Numbered from the stretch's first letter, positions 15,429-25,267 are shown. The stretch: 64,000 nt of DNA from Flavobacterium sp. KMS (GCF_000813005.1 NZ_JSYP01000004.1:1-64000), one strand, 5' to 3'. Notes: a model not told the origin generated them from the sequence alone. Numbers and translations: made by a program.

Positions 15429-15983
15429 TTAATTTAACTCTAGTAAAACATTGTATTTGTTTAAAGATGCTAATGTTTCTATAGAACTATAATTGTATTC
15501 TTCTGCGTGGTTTTCTACTTCTTTTTTAACCTCAATGTGTTTCAGAGCTTTACAAAAACGTCTTACTTCTTCAAGATTTGATAATATAAGTCCTGGTACG
15601 AGAACGCTCTTTCCTTCTTTGTCTTTAGCAACCATTGTAAAATAAGAGGAGTTACAATGTTTTATTGCTCCTGTTTGTATATTTTCGGCCTCGACACGAA
15701 TACCAACAATCATAGAACTTTTACCTACATAATTTACTGAGGCTTTCATGGTTACCAATTCTCCTACTTCAATAGGTTTTAAAAAATTTACTGTATCAAC
15801 TGAAGCTGTTACACAATAATGTCCTGAAAACTTAGAGGCGCAAGCAAAAGCAATCTGATCTAGCAATGATAATATATATCCTCCGTGTATTTTACCACTA
15901 AAATTAGTGTGTGAAGGAAGCATTAATTCGGATATGCTTATTCTTGAACAGGCTACTGTTTTAAAGTTTGTATTTGTACTCAT
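15429..15983 (-). CDS. Acyl-CoA thioesterase (hotdog fold)
   Basis: A 184-residue hotdog thioesterase of the YciA/BACH type. HTNFSGKIHGGYILSLLDQ is the catalytic entry segment, with the conserved N-x-x-G-x-x-H-G-G pattern, followed by the hot-dog helix and SVDTVNFLKPIEVGE. It hydrolyses long-chain acyl-CoA in the cytoplasm. The last 30 residues (ALKHIEVKKEVENHAEEY) are an extra helix. It lies 8 bases after the stop of a small membrane protein gene on the same strand. Confidence 0.9.
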   Translation of the reverse strand: MSTNTNFKTVACSRISISELMLPSHTNFSGKIHGGYILSLLDQIAFACASKFSGHYCVTASVDTVNFLKPIEVGELVTMKASVNYVGKSSMIVGIRVEAENIQTGAIKHCNSSYFTMVAKDKEGKSVLVPGLILSNLEEVRRFCKALKHIEVKKEVENHAEEYNYSSIETLASLNKYNVLLELN

Positions 15984-15991
15984 ATTCTATA

Positions 15992-16357
15992 TTATTTTAC
16001 ATTAAATGGAGAATCTTCTTTTTCTACCGCTTTTACAAAAAAACGCGTTTCTCCCCACCAAGGAAATGTTTTATATTTTTCGACATACTCCAGTTTTACA
16101 TAACCTCCCTGAAGTACTTTTAAATCTTCGATAACTTTTTTATCACCATCTAAAACAGAGAAAGAGAATATTTGTGCCCCCGAAATTCCTTGACTTAGTT
16201 CTCCTTCCCAAGTTTTCATCATAACTCCTTTATGACTCAGTCTTATTAATTCGCCCGAACGGATTCCTGTACTATAAGGTACATAATAAATAAAACTAAA
16301 ATACCCAATTAGAGCTATAGCTGCAATACCAATGATAATTCCCAGAAATCGTTTCAT
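15992..16357 (-). CDS. Small membrane-anchored protein of unknown function
   Basis: A 121-residue protein with one N-terminal transmembrane helix (about 4-26, GIIIGIAAIALIGYFSFIYY) and a beta-rich extracytoplasmic part ending in WWGETRFFVKAV. I know similar flavobacterial proteins only as conserved hypotheticals. It sits in an apparent rmuC - this gene - thioesterase operon (20- and 8-base gaps). Confidence 0.75.
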   Translation of the reverse strand: MKRFLGIIIGIAAIALIGYFSFIYYVPYSTGIRSGELIRLSHKGVMMKTWEGELSQGISGAQIFSFSVLDGDKKVIEDLKVLQGGYVKLEYVEKYKTFPWWGETRFFVKAVEKEDSPFNVK

Positions 16358-16377
16358 CCAAATATTTGTTTAAAATT

Positions 16378-17736
16378 TTAGTTTTCGTTATTATTTGCTC
16401 TTGTCAATATATTCTCTGGAAGTGACTTCTTGGCCTTTGCTCCCATTTTCTTTAACTTCTCTACACTTGTAATTAAATTTCCTCGACCATCAACTAGTTT
16501 GCTCATTGCATTTTCGTATTCCGTTTTAGAGTCATTTATTTTATTTCCAATTTTAATTAAATCTGCAATAAAACCTTCAAACTTATCGTATAATGCACCG
16601 GCTTGTCGGGCAATTTCAAAAGCATTTTCTTGTTGTTTTTGGTTTGTCCACATACTATCTATTGTTCGCAAAGTAGCTAATAGTGTAGTTGGCGTAACAA
16701 TTACAATATTTTTTTCGAAAGCTTTATTATATAAGGTAGTATCTTCATTTAATGCTATCGCAAAAGCGGGCTCTATCGGAATAAAAAGCAAAACAAAATC
16801 CGGACTTTCTATTTGATATAAATCGTGGTAATTTTTGTTTCCCAGTTGCTCAACATGTCTTTTTATCGACTGGACATGTTCTTTTAAATAATCAGATTTT
16901 AAATTGTCATTTTCTTCATTAATCCATTTTTCATAAGCCGTTAAAGAAACTTTAGAGTCTACAATCATTTTTTTACCATCTGGCAAATGAATCACAACGT
17001 CGGGAAGCACACGAAGACCAATCTCATTGGTAAAACTTTGTTGCACTTCATATTCTCTTCCTTTTTCTAAACCTGATTTTTCAAGAACTCGTTCTAATAC
17101 TAATTCCCCCCAATTCCCTTGCATCTTGCTATCTCCTTTTAGGGCTTTGGTTAAGTTGAGTGTTTCTTTACTCATTTGAGCATTCATCTCACTTAATCCT
17201 AATATTTGTTGACGCAATGCTGCATGATAATCAATACTCTCTTTGTGTGTATCCTCTACTTTCTTTTCAAAACCAATGATTTTATCTTGTAGTGGCAACA
17301 AGATATTTTTCATGTTCTCATTATTCTGAGCAGTAAATTTTGTCGATTTTTCTTCGAGTATTTTATTGGCTAAATTTTCAAATTCTTTTGTGAATTTTTC
17401 CTGAAGTTGTTCTACTTCATTTTTTTGTTCTTTATGACGTTCCCATAAGTTTTCGAAATCTACTTCTTTTTTAGAAAGCTGAATCGCCAGACTATCTTTT
17501 TCGGTACGGATAACTTCTTTATCAGAATTTGTTATTTGAAGTTGTTTCTCTAAGCTATTTTTTTCTGATAAAAAATGTTCTTTTTGCTGCTGAAACTGGT
17601 TTGTTAAAGCAATTAATTTTTCATTTAAACTTACTTTTTCTGATTGAAATCTAGCCGAGAAAATAAGTTTCCCTACAAAAATCCCAATGACCAAAGCAAC
17701 AATAAAAATCAATAAAAAGGGAACTAGATTCGACAT
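16378..17736 (-). CDS. rmuC: RmuC-family DNA recombination protein
   Basis: A 452-residue protein with an N-terminal transmembrane helix (about 5-27), a long coiled coil (about 30-190) and the RmuC nuclease-like domain (KGDSKMQGNWGELVLERVLEKSGL, LPDVVIHLPDGKKMIVDSKVSL and VTPTTLLATLRTI). RmuC limits inversions at short inverted repeats in E. coli. The restriction-endonuclease-like core residues (D...D.K in PDVVIHLPDGKKMIVDSK) are present. First gene of its operon. Confidence 0.93.
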   Translation of the reverse strand: MSNLVPFLLIFIVALVIGIFVGKLIFSARFQSEKVSLNEKLIALTNQFQQQKEHFLSEKNSLEKQLQITNSDKEVIRTEKDSLAIQLSKKEVDFENLWERHKEQKNEVEQLQEKFTKEFENLANKILEEKSTKFTAQNNENMKNILLPLQDKIIGFEKKVEDTHKESIDYHAALRQQILGLSEMNAQMSKETLNLTKALKGDSKMQGNWGELVLERVLEKSGLEKGREYEVQQSFTNEIGLRVLPDVVIHLPDGKKMIVDSKVSLTAYEKWINEENDNLKSDYLKEHVQSIKRHVEQLGNKNYHDLYQIESPDFVLLFIPIEPAFAIALNEDTTLYNKAFEKNIVIVTPTTLLATLRTIDSMWTNQKQQENAFEIARQAGALYDKFEGFIADLIKIGNKINDSKTEYENAMSKLVDGRGNLITSVEKLKKMGAKAKKSLPENILTRANNNEN

Positions 17737-17945
17737 AAAGGATTTTTAAAAAAGTAAAAGTACACAATAATATGTAGTTCTAGAGAGGAGAAAATATTTT
17801 TTTGTCTTTAAAATGAGCATCCATTTTATACTATTTATCACTAGAAATTGGAATGCAAAAATTATTTTAAAAAATAATGATATTATTGACGCAACCTTTT
17901 TATCATTATATCATCTATAAGGTATAATCTTTTAAAATATAAAAA

Positions 17946-18827
17946 ATGAAAAAAATTATTTTAGGTCTATTTGTCGCTTTAGGCATTAGTTCTTGTTCTA
18001 TGAATAATGACAATGATTATCAAAACTGCGGTGATTTTAGTAACGTTGCTTTTTCAGGTTTCCCGATAGAATGTAACTATACAATAAAAGAAATCCCTAC
18101 AAAGCCAACAGCTATAGCAATAAGATCACAAGAAAAAATGGATTCTTTTTTTACTAAAAATCCTAATCCTTGCCCAACTCCTATAAATCCTAATATCGAT
18201 TTTACTAAAAATAATTTGATCGGAATTTTTGCTGGACCGAAACCAAGTGGTGGATATGAAATAAAAATTACTTCTATAGTTGAGAATTCTTGTGAAGTAA
18301 TTGTACAATATTATGAGAAAGAACCTCTAGCAAATGAAGTCGTTACTAGTGAAGTAACAAATCCTTATGATTTGGTTTTAATCCCGAAAACAGACAAGCC
18401 TGTTTATTTAAATAAAATAAGCCAGAATAAAAACTTTGCAATTATAGGAAGTTATAGTGGTCAATGTACTGGCGCTAGCTGTCAATTATTTTTCAATATT
18501 AACAATTTAAACGTACTACATTATCTTAATGTTACTTCTGGGAATTATGATTTTACCAAATATAATTATGAAGCATTAACTAAAAAAGGTGATTATACTG
18601 AATTTGTAAAATTAGTTCCTGCTGAAATTTTAAACTTAGCTGGAGGTACTACGAAGACCTACGGCACCCCAGATTCAGCTAATCAAGGTGGAATTTATTT
18701 TGAACTAAACCAAGGGGATAAAGTAATTAAAGTATTCATAGACAATAATAACACTTCAGACCAAGGATCTGAAATAATTGCATTTAAGAAAGTAATAAAG
18801 GATAAAATTGCAGTATTGAGAAAGTAA
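17946..18827 (+). CDS. PrcB-like domain lipoprotein
   Basis: A 293-residue lipoprotein (lipobox ISSC, Cys17). Residues about 75-150 contain LIGIFAGPKPSGGYEIKITS and NPYDLVLIPKTDKPVYL, the pattern of the PrcB C-terminal domain, a small beta domain of surface protease complexes. The second half (about 155-293, CTGASCQLFFNINNL...) is of unknown type. It lies 48 bases before another small secreted protein; the two may be cotranscribed. Confidence 0.7.
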   Translation: MKKIILGLFVALGISSCSMNNDNDYQNCGDFSNVAFSGFPIECNYTIKEIPTKPTAIAIRSQEKMDSFFTKNPNPCPTPINPNIDFTKNNLIGIFAGPKPSGGYEIKITSIVENSCEVIVQYYEKEPLANEVVTSEVTNPYDLVLIPKTDKPVYLNKISQNKNFAIIGSYSGQCTGASCQLFFNINNLNVLHYLNVTSGNYDFTKYNYEALTKKGDYTEFVKLVPAEILNLAGGTTKTYGTPDSANQGGIYFELNQGDKVIKVFIDNNNTSDQGSEIIAFKKVIKDKIAVLRK

Positions 18828-18875
18828 AGTAACTTTGCAGCAAAAAAATTAACAAAAATTTATTATTTCCTTAAA

Positions 18876-19277
18876 ATGAAAAAAACAATTTTAGCTCTTC
18901 TAGTTATTATTTCTGTTTCAACTTATTCATCAAATGTAATTTTCAAGTCAGATAAAGCCACTATACTTGCTGGAAGTTGGGTTTGGCAAAAATCAACTGG
19001 AGGCCAAAATGGTAGTTATACCTCAACTCCTAAAACTCTTGGGAGTACAAAAAAGCTTGTTTTTACAACCGATGGTAAAGTTATTACATATAAGAACAAT
19101 GTTGAGATAAGAAATAGCAACTATCAACTTACTAAGGGTATTAGTGTATTTGATAATTTAGAACATGATTTAATCACTTTTGAAGGAATAACATATGTTA
19201 TCGAAAAATTAGATTCCCGTAATCTAGTTATTGTAAACAATTTCCCTGACGGCTACAGTTCTACTTTCAAAAAGTAG
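18876..19277 (+). CDS. Small secreted lipocalin-like protein
   Basis: A 133-residue protein with a signal peptide and a beta-rich body starting LAGSWVWQKSTGG, with FTTDGKVITYKNN and YVIEKLDSRNLVIV. The G-x-W start and strand pattern resemble the lipocalin-like domain common in Bacteroidota secreted proteins. Function is unknown. It precedes the TTG-started sigma factor gene by 51 bases. Confidence 0.7.
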   Translation: MKKTILALLVIISVSTYSSNVIFKSDKATILAGSWVWQKSTGGQNGSYTSTPKTLGSTKKLVFTTDGKVITYKNNVEIRNSNYQLTKGISVFDNLEHDLITFEGITYVIEKLDSRNLVIVNNFPDGYSSTFKK

Positions 19278-19328
19278 CATCCTGAAACACAAACACTATT
19301 GCAATCTAATATACTTTAAAATTATTTT

Positions 19329-19880
19329 TTGGAAGACAATTTAGACTTACTTATAAAAAAGTGCATTGACAATGACAGAGGAGGGCAATTGAGAATTTAT
19401 CAATTGTTCTCGCCTGTATTGTATGGAATTTGTCTAAAATATATGAAGAATGAAGATGATGCTAAAGATGTTTTTCAGGAGTCTTTTATAATCGTTTTTC
19501 AAAAAATTAAACAATATAAATTTGAAGGTAGTTTTGAGGGATGGATGAAACGAATTTTTATCAATAAACTCATCGAAACCTTAAAGAAGAAAAAAAGAGA
19601 TTACCATTTTCTCGATGTCTTTGATCCAGAAACAGAAATTATCGAAGAAGAAGAGCTTGAAACTATTCCGATAACACAAGAAAAACTAATCGAATATATT
19701 CAGGATTTACCCGATCAATACCGAATGGTTTTTAATCTTTTTGTTTTTGAAAAGATGAAACACAAAGAAATTGCAGAAATGCTCCAGATTACAGAAGGAA
19801 CTTCTAAATCAAACTTAAATAGGGCTAAGAAAATATTACAAACAAAAATTTTGGCCGTATTAAATTTTAAAACAGCATGA
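19329..19880 (+). CDS. ECF-type sigma-70 factor (TTG start)
   Basis: A 183-residue sigma factor. Region 2 is at about residues 20-90 (FSPVLYGICLKYMKNEDDAKDVFQES, then FEGSFEGWMKRIFINKLI), region 4 at 120-175 (DLPDQYRMVFNLFVFEKMKHKEIAEML). No ATG is available upstream of region 2: a stop lies 10 bases before the TTG at 19329, so TTG must be used. The rare start may keep expression low. Its stop overlaps the next gene as ATGA, coupling it to a probable regulator. Confidence 0.88.
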   Translation: MEDNLDLLIKKCIDNDRGGQLRIYQLFSPVLYGICLKYMKNEDDAKDVFQESFIIVFQKIKQYKFEGSFEGWMKRIFINKLIETLKKKKRDYHFLDVFDPETEIIEEEELETIPITQEKLIEYIQDLPDQYRMVFNLFVFEKMKHKEIAEMLQITEGTSKSNLNRAKKILQTKILAVLNFKTA

Positions 19881-21721
19881 AAAAGAAAAAAATAGAAGAT
19901 ATTTTTTCTTCAATAGAAAATTTTTCTAGTGTACCACCACCAGAATTATGGGCTAAAATTGAAGAAGAACTAGATAAACCTAAAAAGAAAAAGGTAGTAG
20001 CCATTTGGTGGTCGCTAGCGGCTAGTCTTTTAATAGGTTTAGCTATCACGTCTGGTCTATATTTTAACTCGAATGAAAATGATATTTTATTAAAGGATAA
20101 CAATGTTGTCATAGATTCTCAAGAAAGTAATTCAAAATCGAATCCTACTACTCCATCTACAATTAATACTACTCCTTTAAATAATAAAGCTACAATAACG
20201 GTTGCTGAATCTGATAGTTCGGTAGCTAACAAAACATCAAACAACAATCAAGAATCGACTAAAACTGTAACAAGTTCAATCAACAAAAAAGATAAGCCTT
20301 CATTACAATTAACCAATGAAACTATCTCAATAGCTGAATCATCATCTAAAAACAAAGCTAAAACCTCATCACGTAACGAAGTTAATAGCAATTTTAATGA
20401 GGCTAAAAACGAAGAAATTGTTTTAAATAACAATACTCAATCATCATCAAAAAACGACACAAACACTTCTTCAGCTAAACAGAATAATACTGAAGTTGGT
20501 AGTACTATAAACAAGAATAAAACTGAAGTAATTGCTTTAAACAACAATATTCAATCATCATCAAAAAACGACATAAACACTTCTTCAGCTAAACAAAATA
20601 ATACTGAAGTTAATCACACTATAAGCAAGAATAAAACTGATGCAATTGCTTTAAACAACAATGTTCAATCATCAAAAAACGACATAAACACTTCTTCAGC
20701 TAAACAAAACAATACTGAAGTTCGTAGTACTATAAACAAGAATAAAACTGAAGCAATTGCTTTAAACAACAATATTCAATCATCATCAAAAAACGACACA
20801 AACACTTCTTCAGCTAAACAAAATAATACTGAAGTTGATAATACTATAAACAAAAATAAAACTGAAGCAATTGTTTTAAATAATAGTTCTGAAAAAAGTC
20901 TAGTATCTTATAACGATTCATTGAATAAAGCTCAAATAGCACTTGAACTACAACAATTAGAGAACCGATTAAATAATAAAGAAGACAACGAAGGGGTAAA
21001 AACTGAAAAAGAAATTCTGAAAGAAAAATGGTCTGTTGGTCTTTATGCTGGTTTAGTAAATTCTGAGAATTATGGCAATAAAAAAGCCTTGGGTAATGAT
21101 ATTGAGTCTAAACAGAATACTGGGTATGGCGTAAAAACAAATTACAAGCTTAATAAAAAATGGGCTGTAAGTTCTGGTTTAAAAATTAATGAATTAGGAC
21201 AATCTGTAGCCAATGTATCTTATTATAACAAACAACAAAATGTATTATCTGCAGGAATTATAAATGATTTTTTCATTTCAAACCCTAGTGTTGAATATAT
21301 TTCGACAAATAGAAATTATGTTTTTTCATCAGACAATAGCAGTCAAAAAATTCAAAGTAGTAATGCGGGAAATCAAACTGGGAATCTTGATCAACAATTG
21401 CAATACCTAGAAATGCCTCTTGAAGTTTCTTACTCTGTCTTAAATACAGGCAAGGCAGATATTAGACTTAATACTGGTGGTTTTATAGGAAAGTTAATTT
21501 CCAACGAAGTTTTTTTAGATGGTAACTCGATAGGAGGAAATCTAGATGTAAACAACTTTGTATATGGCTCTAAATTTAGCAGTACTTTACAGTATGAAGT
21601 CTTCAAAAAAACTCATTTTTTTGTAGAACCTGGTGTGAATTATTATATCAATCCATTAAAAACACAATCGTTTAACCAATTTCAGTGGGGTCTGAATTTT
21701 GGGGTTAATTTTGGGTTTTAA
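19877..21721 (+). CDS. Anti-sigma-like / outer-membrane-barrel chimera with repeats
   Basis: A 614-residue protein. Residues 1-38 are cytoplasmic-like and carry VPPPELWAKIEEELD, a motif seen in anti-sigma proteins of this phylum. One transmembrane helix follows (about 40-63). Residues 65-178 are Ser/Asn/Thr-rich, and 179-336 hold four 37-38-residue repeats plus a partial fifth. A C-terminal region (about 384-614, KWSVGLYAGLV to the terminal GVNFGF) looks like an outer-membrane beta-barrel. This layout would span the whole envelope. Translationally coupled to the sigma factor. A signalling role is inference. Confidence 0.8.
   Translation: MKKKKIEDIFSSIENFSSVPPPELWAKIEEELDKPKKKKVVAIWWSLAASLLIGLAITSGLYFNSNENDILLKDNNVVIDSQESNSKSNPTTPSTINTTPLNNKATITVAESDSSVANKTSNNNQESTKTVTSSINKKDKPSLQLTNETISIAESSSKNKAKTSSRNEVNSNFNEAKNEEIVLNNNTQSSSKNDTNTSSAKQNNTEVGSTINKNKTEVIALNNNIQSSSKNDINTSSAKQNNTEVNHTISKNKTDAIALNNNVQSSKNDINTSSAKQNNTEVRSTINKNKTEAIALNNNIQSSSKNDTNTSSAKQNNTEVDNTINKNKTEAIVLNNSSEKSLVSYNDSLNKAQIALELQQLENRLNNKEDNEGVKTEKEILKEKWSVGLYAGLVNSENYGNKKALGNDIESKQNTGYGVKTNYKLNKKWAVSSGLKINELGQSVANVSYYNKQQNVLSAGIINDFFISNPSVEYISTNRNYVFSSDNSSQKIQSSNAGNQTGNLDQQLQYLEMPLEVSYSVLNTGKADIRLNTGGFIGKLISNEVFLDGNSIGGNLDVNNFVYGSKFSSTLQYEVFKKTHFFVEPGVNYYINPLKTQSFNQFQWGLNFGVNFGF
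20411..20888 (+). repeat. Tandem 111-114-bp coding repeat, 4.2 copies
   Basis: Each unit encodes the pattern EAIALNNNIQSSSKNDTNTS followed by SAKQNNTEV and TINKNKT. Units are nearly identical in DNA, one lacking a single codon, so copy number could change by slippage or recombination without shifting frame. It forms the periplasmic linker of the chimera. Confidence 0.9.
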
Positions 21722-21782
21722 TTAGTTTGTTTTAATTCTCTCTTTATTATAATACGCTTACACCAATTATTATACTGTAAAA

Positions 21783-21822
21783 AAAATGCTAGATTCTTAA
21801 AGTAGAATCTAGCATTTTTAAT
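21783..21822. terminator. Bidirectional terminator
   Basis: aaaatgctagattct and agaatctagcatttt form a 15-bp perfect stem between two convergent genes. Confidence 0.9.
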
Positions 21823-21838
21823 TTATAAAACCTTTCAC

Positions 21839-24800
21839 TTATTTTTTTATAATCTTATCTTTAAAAACAACTTTGTTATTTTCTGATAAAGTATAAATGT
21901 AGATACCCGTTTTTAAATCACTTATCTGGATTACCGAAGTACTACTTTCCTGTCCTCCATTTACATCAACAGGTTTTCCTATCATGCGACCTGTTATGTC
22001 ATAAAGTCTTAACTTAAGTTTCTTGTCTTCATTAGTTTTCACAAGAACATTAACTACATCTGTTGCTGGATTAGGATATGCTTTTACTGCAAAACCATTC
22101 TTAGTTTCAAAATCTATTGTACCTAAAGTAGATCCTTTTAATTCAAAACGAGCAATTACTGGTCCGTGATCAGATGTTGTATTTACATAATTATTTATAT
22201 CAGAACGTGGATCGTAAACTGCTGTTGAATTAGCGATATATTCACTATTTAATTCGTTAGAAATAATTATATGATCCAAGAAACCTCCTGAACTTAAAAA
22301 ACTAAAAGCTCCTGCTTTACTAATATCTAGAGTTAAAGCATTATAACGATCTGTATCCTTAACTATTTTCTCGTATGAAGAAGGTAAAACATCATTAATA
22401 ACTGTTTTTTTTACATCATCATTAAGATCTCCTAAAATAATGAAGTTGGTATCTGGATAATTAGCATCCAAACTATCTTTTAAAACTTCAGTATCGTATT
22501 TTCTCATATTATACTTTGAGATATCACTTCCACTATTAGCACGTGCATGAATATCGATAAGCGTAATTTCTTTCTTTACTCCACCAATGTTCGTTTCTAT
22601 ATCAACCATAAATGGCAATCTTCCCGATGAGAAAAAGTTATCACCACTACCATCTGTACTTGGATAATTAGCCAGCGTTACAGTTTTTGCACGTATTTGA
22701 TCATATAATTTACTAAACATTACTCGTGTCTTTTTTACTGTAACTGTTTTTGTATTATAAATTACTACTAGTTTTTGTGGTGGAAAATTATCTTGAGGCT
22801 CATTAAACGAATAGGACCAATTAGGAGAAATTACTTTATCAAATGTTTTACCGTTAACATTTAATTTTGTTATTAAAATATCGACAGAAGGATCATCAGA
22901 CACTTCTTGCACAACATATACATCGGCATCCATCTTATTCATTACTTTGGCAACATTCTCAATTTGCAAAGCATCATCTATAGGTCCAAATTCTTTTTTA
23001 TCTGCACCAATTACATTACTTCCAAAAAACTCAAGATTATACGTTACAATATCAAAAGTATCTTCTTTTGGCAAAGAAGAACCTTTTAATGTTCCAATTT
23101 TCTCATTTAATCCTGCTCCTGTTACAGTCAATCTACCTGCAATAGTTAACTCTTTTGTAGAAGGCGCAAATCTTGCATAAATTGTTTTCCCAAGCAATGC
23201 ATCGGCTTCACTTACAGTAACACTTGATAAAAAGCTAGAATTATCAAGAGATAATTGATAATCTAGTGGAGCGGCAATAGTAATATCACCGTAACCGCCA
23301 GCTTTAAAAATAAAAGTTTTACTAGTAGAAACTGTATTAGGGCTCACATCTCCAAAATCTAAATTAGGATTTGAAGCTACAAATGCCAATTCATTTGTTA
23401 TAGCTACATCATCAATTGTCCATTCAGCAGCATTACCAGTTCCTCCACCTATTGTAGTTTCGTAAACCCAAGCTACATAAGTATGATCTGTTTTGAACGC
23501 TCCTAAATCAATATATTGAGATTGTACATAAGCAGCTGTTGTTACAGGAAAATTACCGTCTATTTCTGTCCAACTAGCAGTTTCAGGGCTACTTTTTCCA
23601 TCATAATTTGTAGAAACCATTAATTTTAAACTTGGTCCTGCATAATATTTACGAGCGTAAAATGATAACAGAGGAAATTTATTAAAACTATCTAATCGTA
23701 ATTTTGGTGAAATCAACCAATCATTACTTCCTCCATTATCTGAATATCCATTCATAACTACAGCTCCGGGAGCTGAATTAGCATTTGTTGTAGTGCTTTT
23801 CCATTTATTAGTAGAACCAGCTACACTATAAGATGTCCAACCACTATTGGTGAAAACATTAGCATCATTAAAATCCTGAACGTAAGGGTTAATTCCAAAA
23901 CCTGATACAGTCACTATTTTAATGGCTGCACCTACAGATTGATTAGTAATTTGTCCTGTAAAACTACCAAGTGCATTTGGTGTAAAACGTACATAAACTA
24001 TTGGCGTAGCATTTCCGTTAAAATCAGATACACTATATGTTACTGAAGGCACAAAAGTGATATTATCCTTAGATACTGCAAAATTAGTTGGTGCTGTAAC
24101 TGTTACTGGATTATTAAGATTATCTCCTCCTATTTGGTAACTTAGAACCGATGAAGTAAAGTTTGGTTCTTCGACACCCAAATTAATTGCTGTAGTTGTT
24201 GTAGTTATTTTTGGCGACACAACAGCAGGAGTGGTCGCATCTATTTTGTTTACAATTGCTTGTATGTTTCCATGTGGATCTTCAGAAATAGAGTAAACAC
24301 TATATGCTGTATTTAGTGTTAAACCTGTGATTGTTTTTGAATAAACCAATGCTTTATCTGTGATATCTAATACTCCAGATTGTAAAGCAGCTGTTCCACT
24401 TGCGTTGAAACCACTTTTTACTTGCGCTGCAGTAGGCGCTGCATCGCTAGCTGATACTAATACATAATATGTTTTCCCTACCTCATCAATTTGATTATGA
24501 AAATCAAACTCATCTGATAATACATTATCTATTTTTGGATAACTTACTACGTTTACTGGAGCTTCATCATCTTTTTTGATATCTATATTATCGATTGCAA
24601 AAGAAGGGCGTGCGTTAACACCTCCTGCATCTCTAACAATCCATCTTATTTGAACTACAGATTGGTTATCACATTCAGGTGGCAAAGTTACTTTTATTGT
24701 CTTTAAATTTAGAGGGGTAGTAACTCCTGTACCTGTTTGTAATTTTTCACCACTTAAATAAGCTGTTTCTAATAGAGAAATAAAAGGTCCTGTAATACCA

Positions 24801-25267
24801 ATCCTGTATTGCAAAGCCATCTCATTCTTACGGGTACTAGTCGTTCCATCATACGGATTACGAATTTCCATCGCATCATATTTAACCTGAATTCCTTTCA
24901 AATCTTTAGTTACAAAAGCAAATCCAATTGCTAAATCAAGTTTACCAGTATTTAAAATACCGATTTTACCGCCATAATTATGGATATTCCCACTATTATT
25001 ACTTGCTGAACTGCTTTTTAATAAATCTCTATCTCCAACCAAAGTAGTACTATAAGTAGTTTTAGGTGAATCTAAATTTGCAGCCCATCCTTGAAAACCT
25101 TTAACAAAAGGCAAAAAAGCTGTTGAACTGGCGGGTAATGTCTCAAAATTTTGCAAATAAGGCAAAGGTTGAGGCTCGGGATTTGTTTGTGCAAAAAGAT
25201 TTGCTGAAAAGCAATAAAAAAAACTTAAAAAAGCCATTAAATGGCGCAAAGAGTAGTGGTTTTTCAT
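21839..25267 (-). CDS. T9SS-secreted endonuclease/exonuclease/phosphatase-family protein
   Basis: A 1142-residue secreted protein. After the signal peptide come a cleaved-adhesin-like region, Ig-like and choice-of-anchor-type domains (about 450-620, with WKSTTTNANSAPG and LISPKLRLDS), then an EEP fold (about 740-1050): DIVTYNLEFFG, VYVVQEV (catalytic Glu), TLIDIHARANSG, FIILGDLNDD and SDHGPVIARF (catalytic His). The last 75 residues are a type A sorting domain (YPNPATDVVNV ... LKTGIYIYTL ... KIIKK). Probably an extracellular nuclease or phosphodiesterase for nutrient scavenging; substrate unknown. Single gene. Confidence 0.9.
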   Translation of the reverse strand: MKNHYSLRHLMAFLSFFYCFSANLFAQTNPEPQPLPYLQNFETLPASSTAFLPFVKGFQGWAANLDSPKTTYSTTLVGDRDLLKSSSASNNSGNIHNYGGKIGILNTGKLDLAIGFAFVTKDLKGIQVKYDAMEIRNPYDGTTSTRKNEMALQYRIGITGPFISLLETAYLSGEKLQTGTGVTTPLNLKTIKVTLPPECDNQSVVQIRWIVRDAGGVNARPSFAIDNIDIKKDDEAPVNVVSYPKIDNVLSDEFDFHNQIDEVGKTYYVLVSASDAAPTAAQVKSGFNASGTAALQSGVLDITDKALVYSKTITGLTLNTAYSVYSISEDPHGNIQAIVNKIDATTPAVVSPKITTTTTAINLGVEEPNFTSSVLSYQIGGDNLNNPVTVTAPTNFAVSKDNITFVPSVTYSVSDFNGNATPIVYVRFTPNALGSFTGQITNQSVGAAIKIVTVSGFGINPYVQDFNDANVFTNSGWTSYSVAGSTNKWKSTTTNANSAPGAVVMNGYSDNGGSNDWLISPKLRLDSFNKFPLLSFYARKYYAGPSLKLMVSTNYDGKSSPETASWTEIDGNFPVTTAAYVQSQYIDLGAFKTDHTYVAWVYETTIGGGTGNAAEWTIDDVAITNELAFVASNPNLDFGDVSPNTVSTSKTFIFKAGGYGDITIAAPLDYQLSLDNSSFLSSVTVSEADALLGKTIYARFAPSTKELTIAGRLTVTGAGLNEKIGTLKGSSLPKEDTFDIVTYNLEFFGSNVIGADKKEFGPIDDALQIENVAKVMNKMDADVYVVQEVSDDPSVDILITKLNVNGKTFDKVISPNWSYSFNEPQDNFPPQKLVVIYNTKTVTVKKTRVMFSKLYDQIRAKTVTLANYPSTDGSGDNFFSSGRLPFMVDIETNIGGVKKEITLIDIHARANSGSDISKYNMRKYDTEVLKDSLDANYPDTNFIILGDLNDDVKKTVINDVLPSSYEKIVKDTDRYNALTLDISKAGAFSFLSSGGFLDHIIISNELNSEYIANSTAVYDPRSDINNYVNTTSDHGPVIARFELKGSTLGTIDFETKNGFAVKAYPNPATDVVNVLVKTNEDKKLKLRLYDITGRMIGKPVDVNGGQESSTSVIQISDLKTGIYIYTLSENNKVVFKDKIIKK

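Noticed and set aside
20411..20888. Regular repeats as a possible CRISPR
   Set aside because: They are in-frame coding repeats with no unique spacers.
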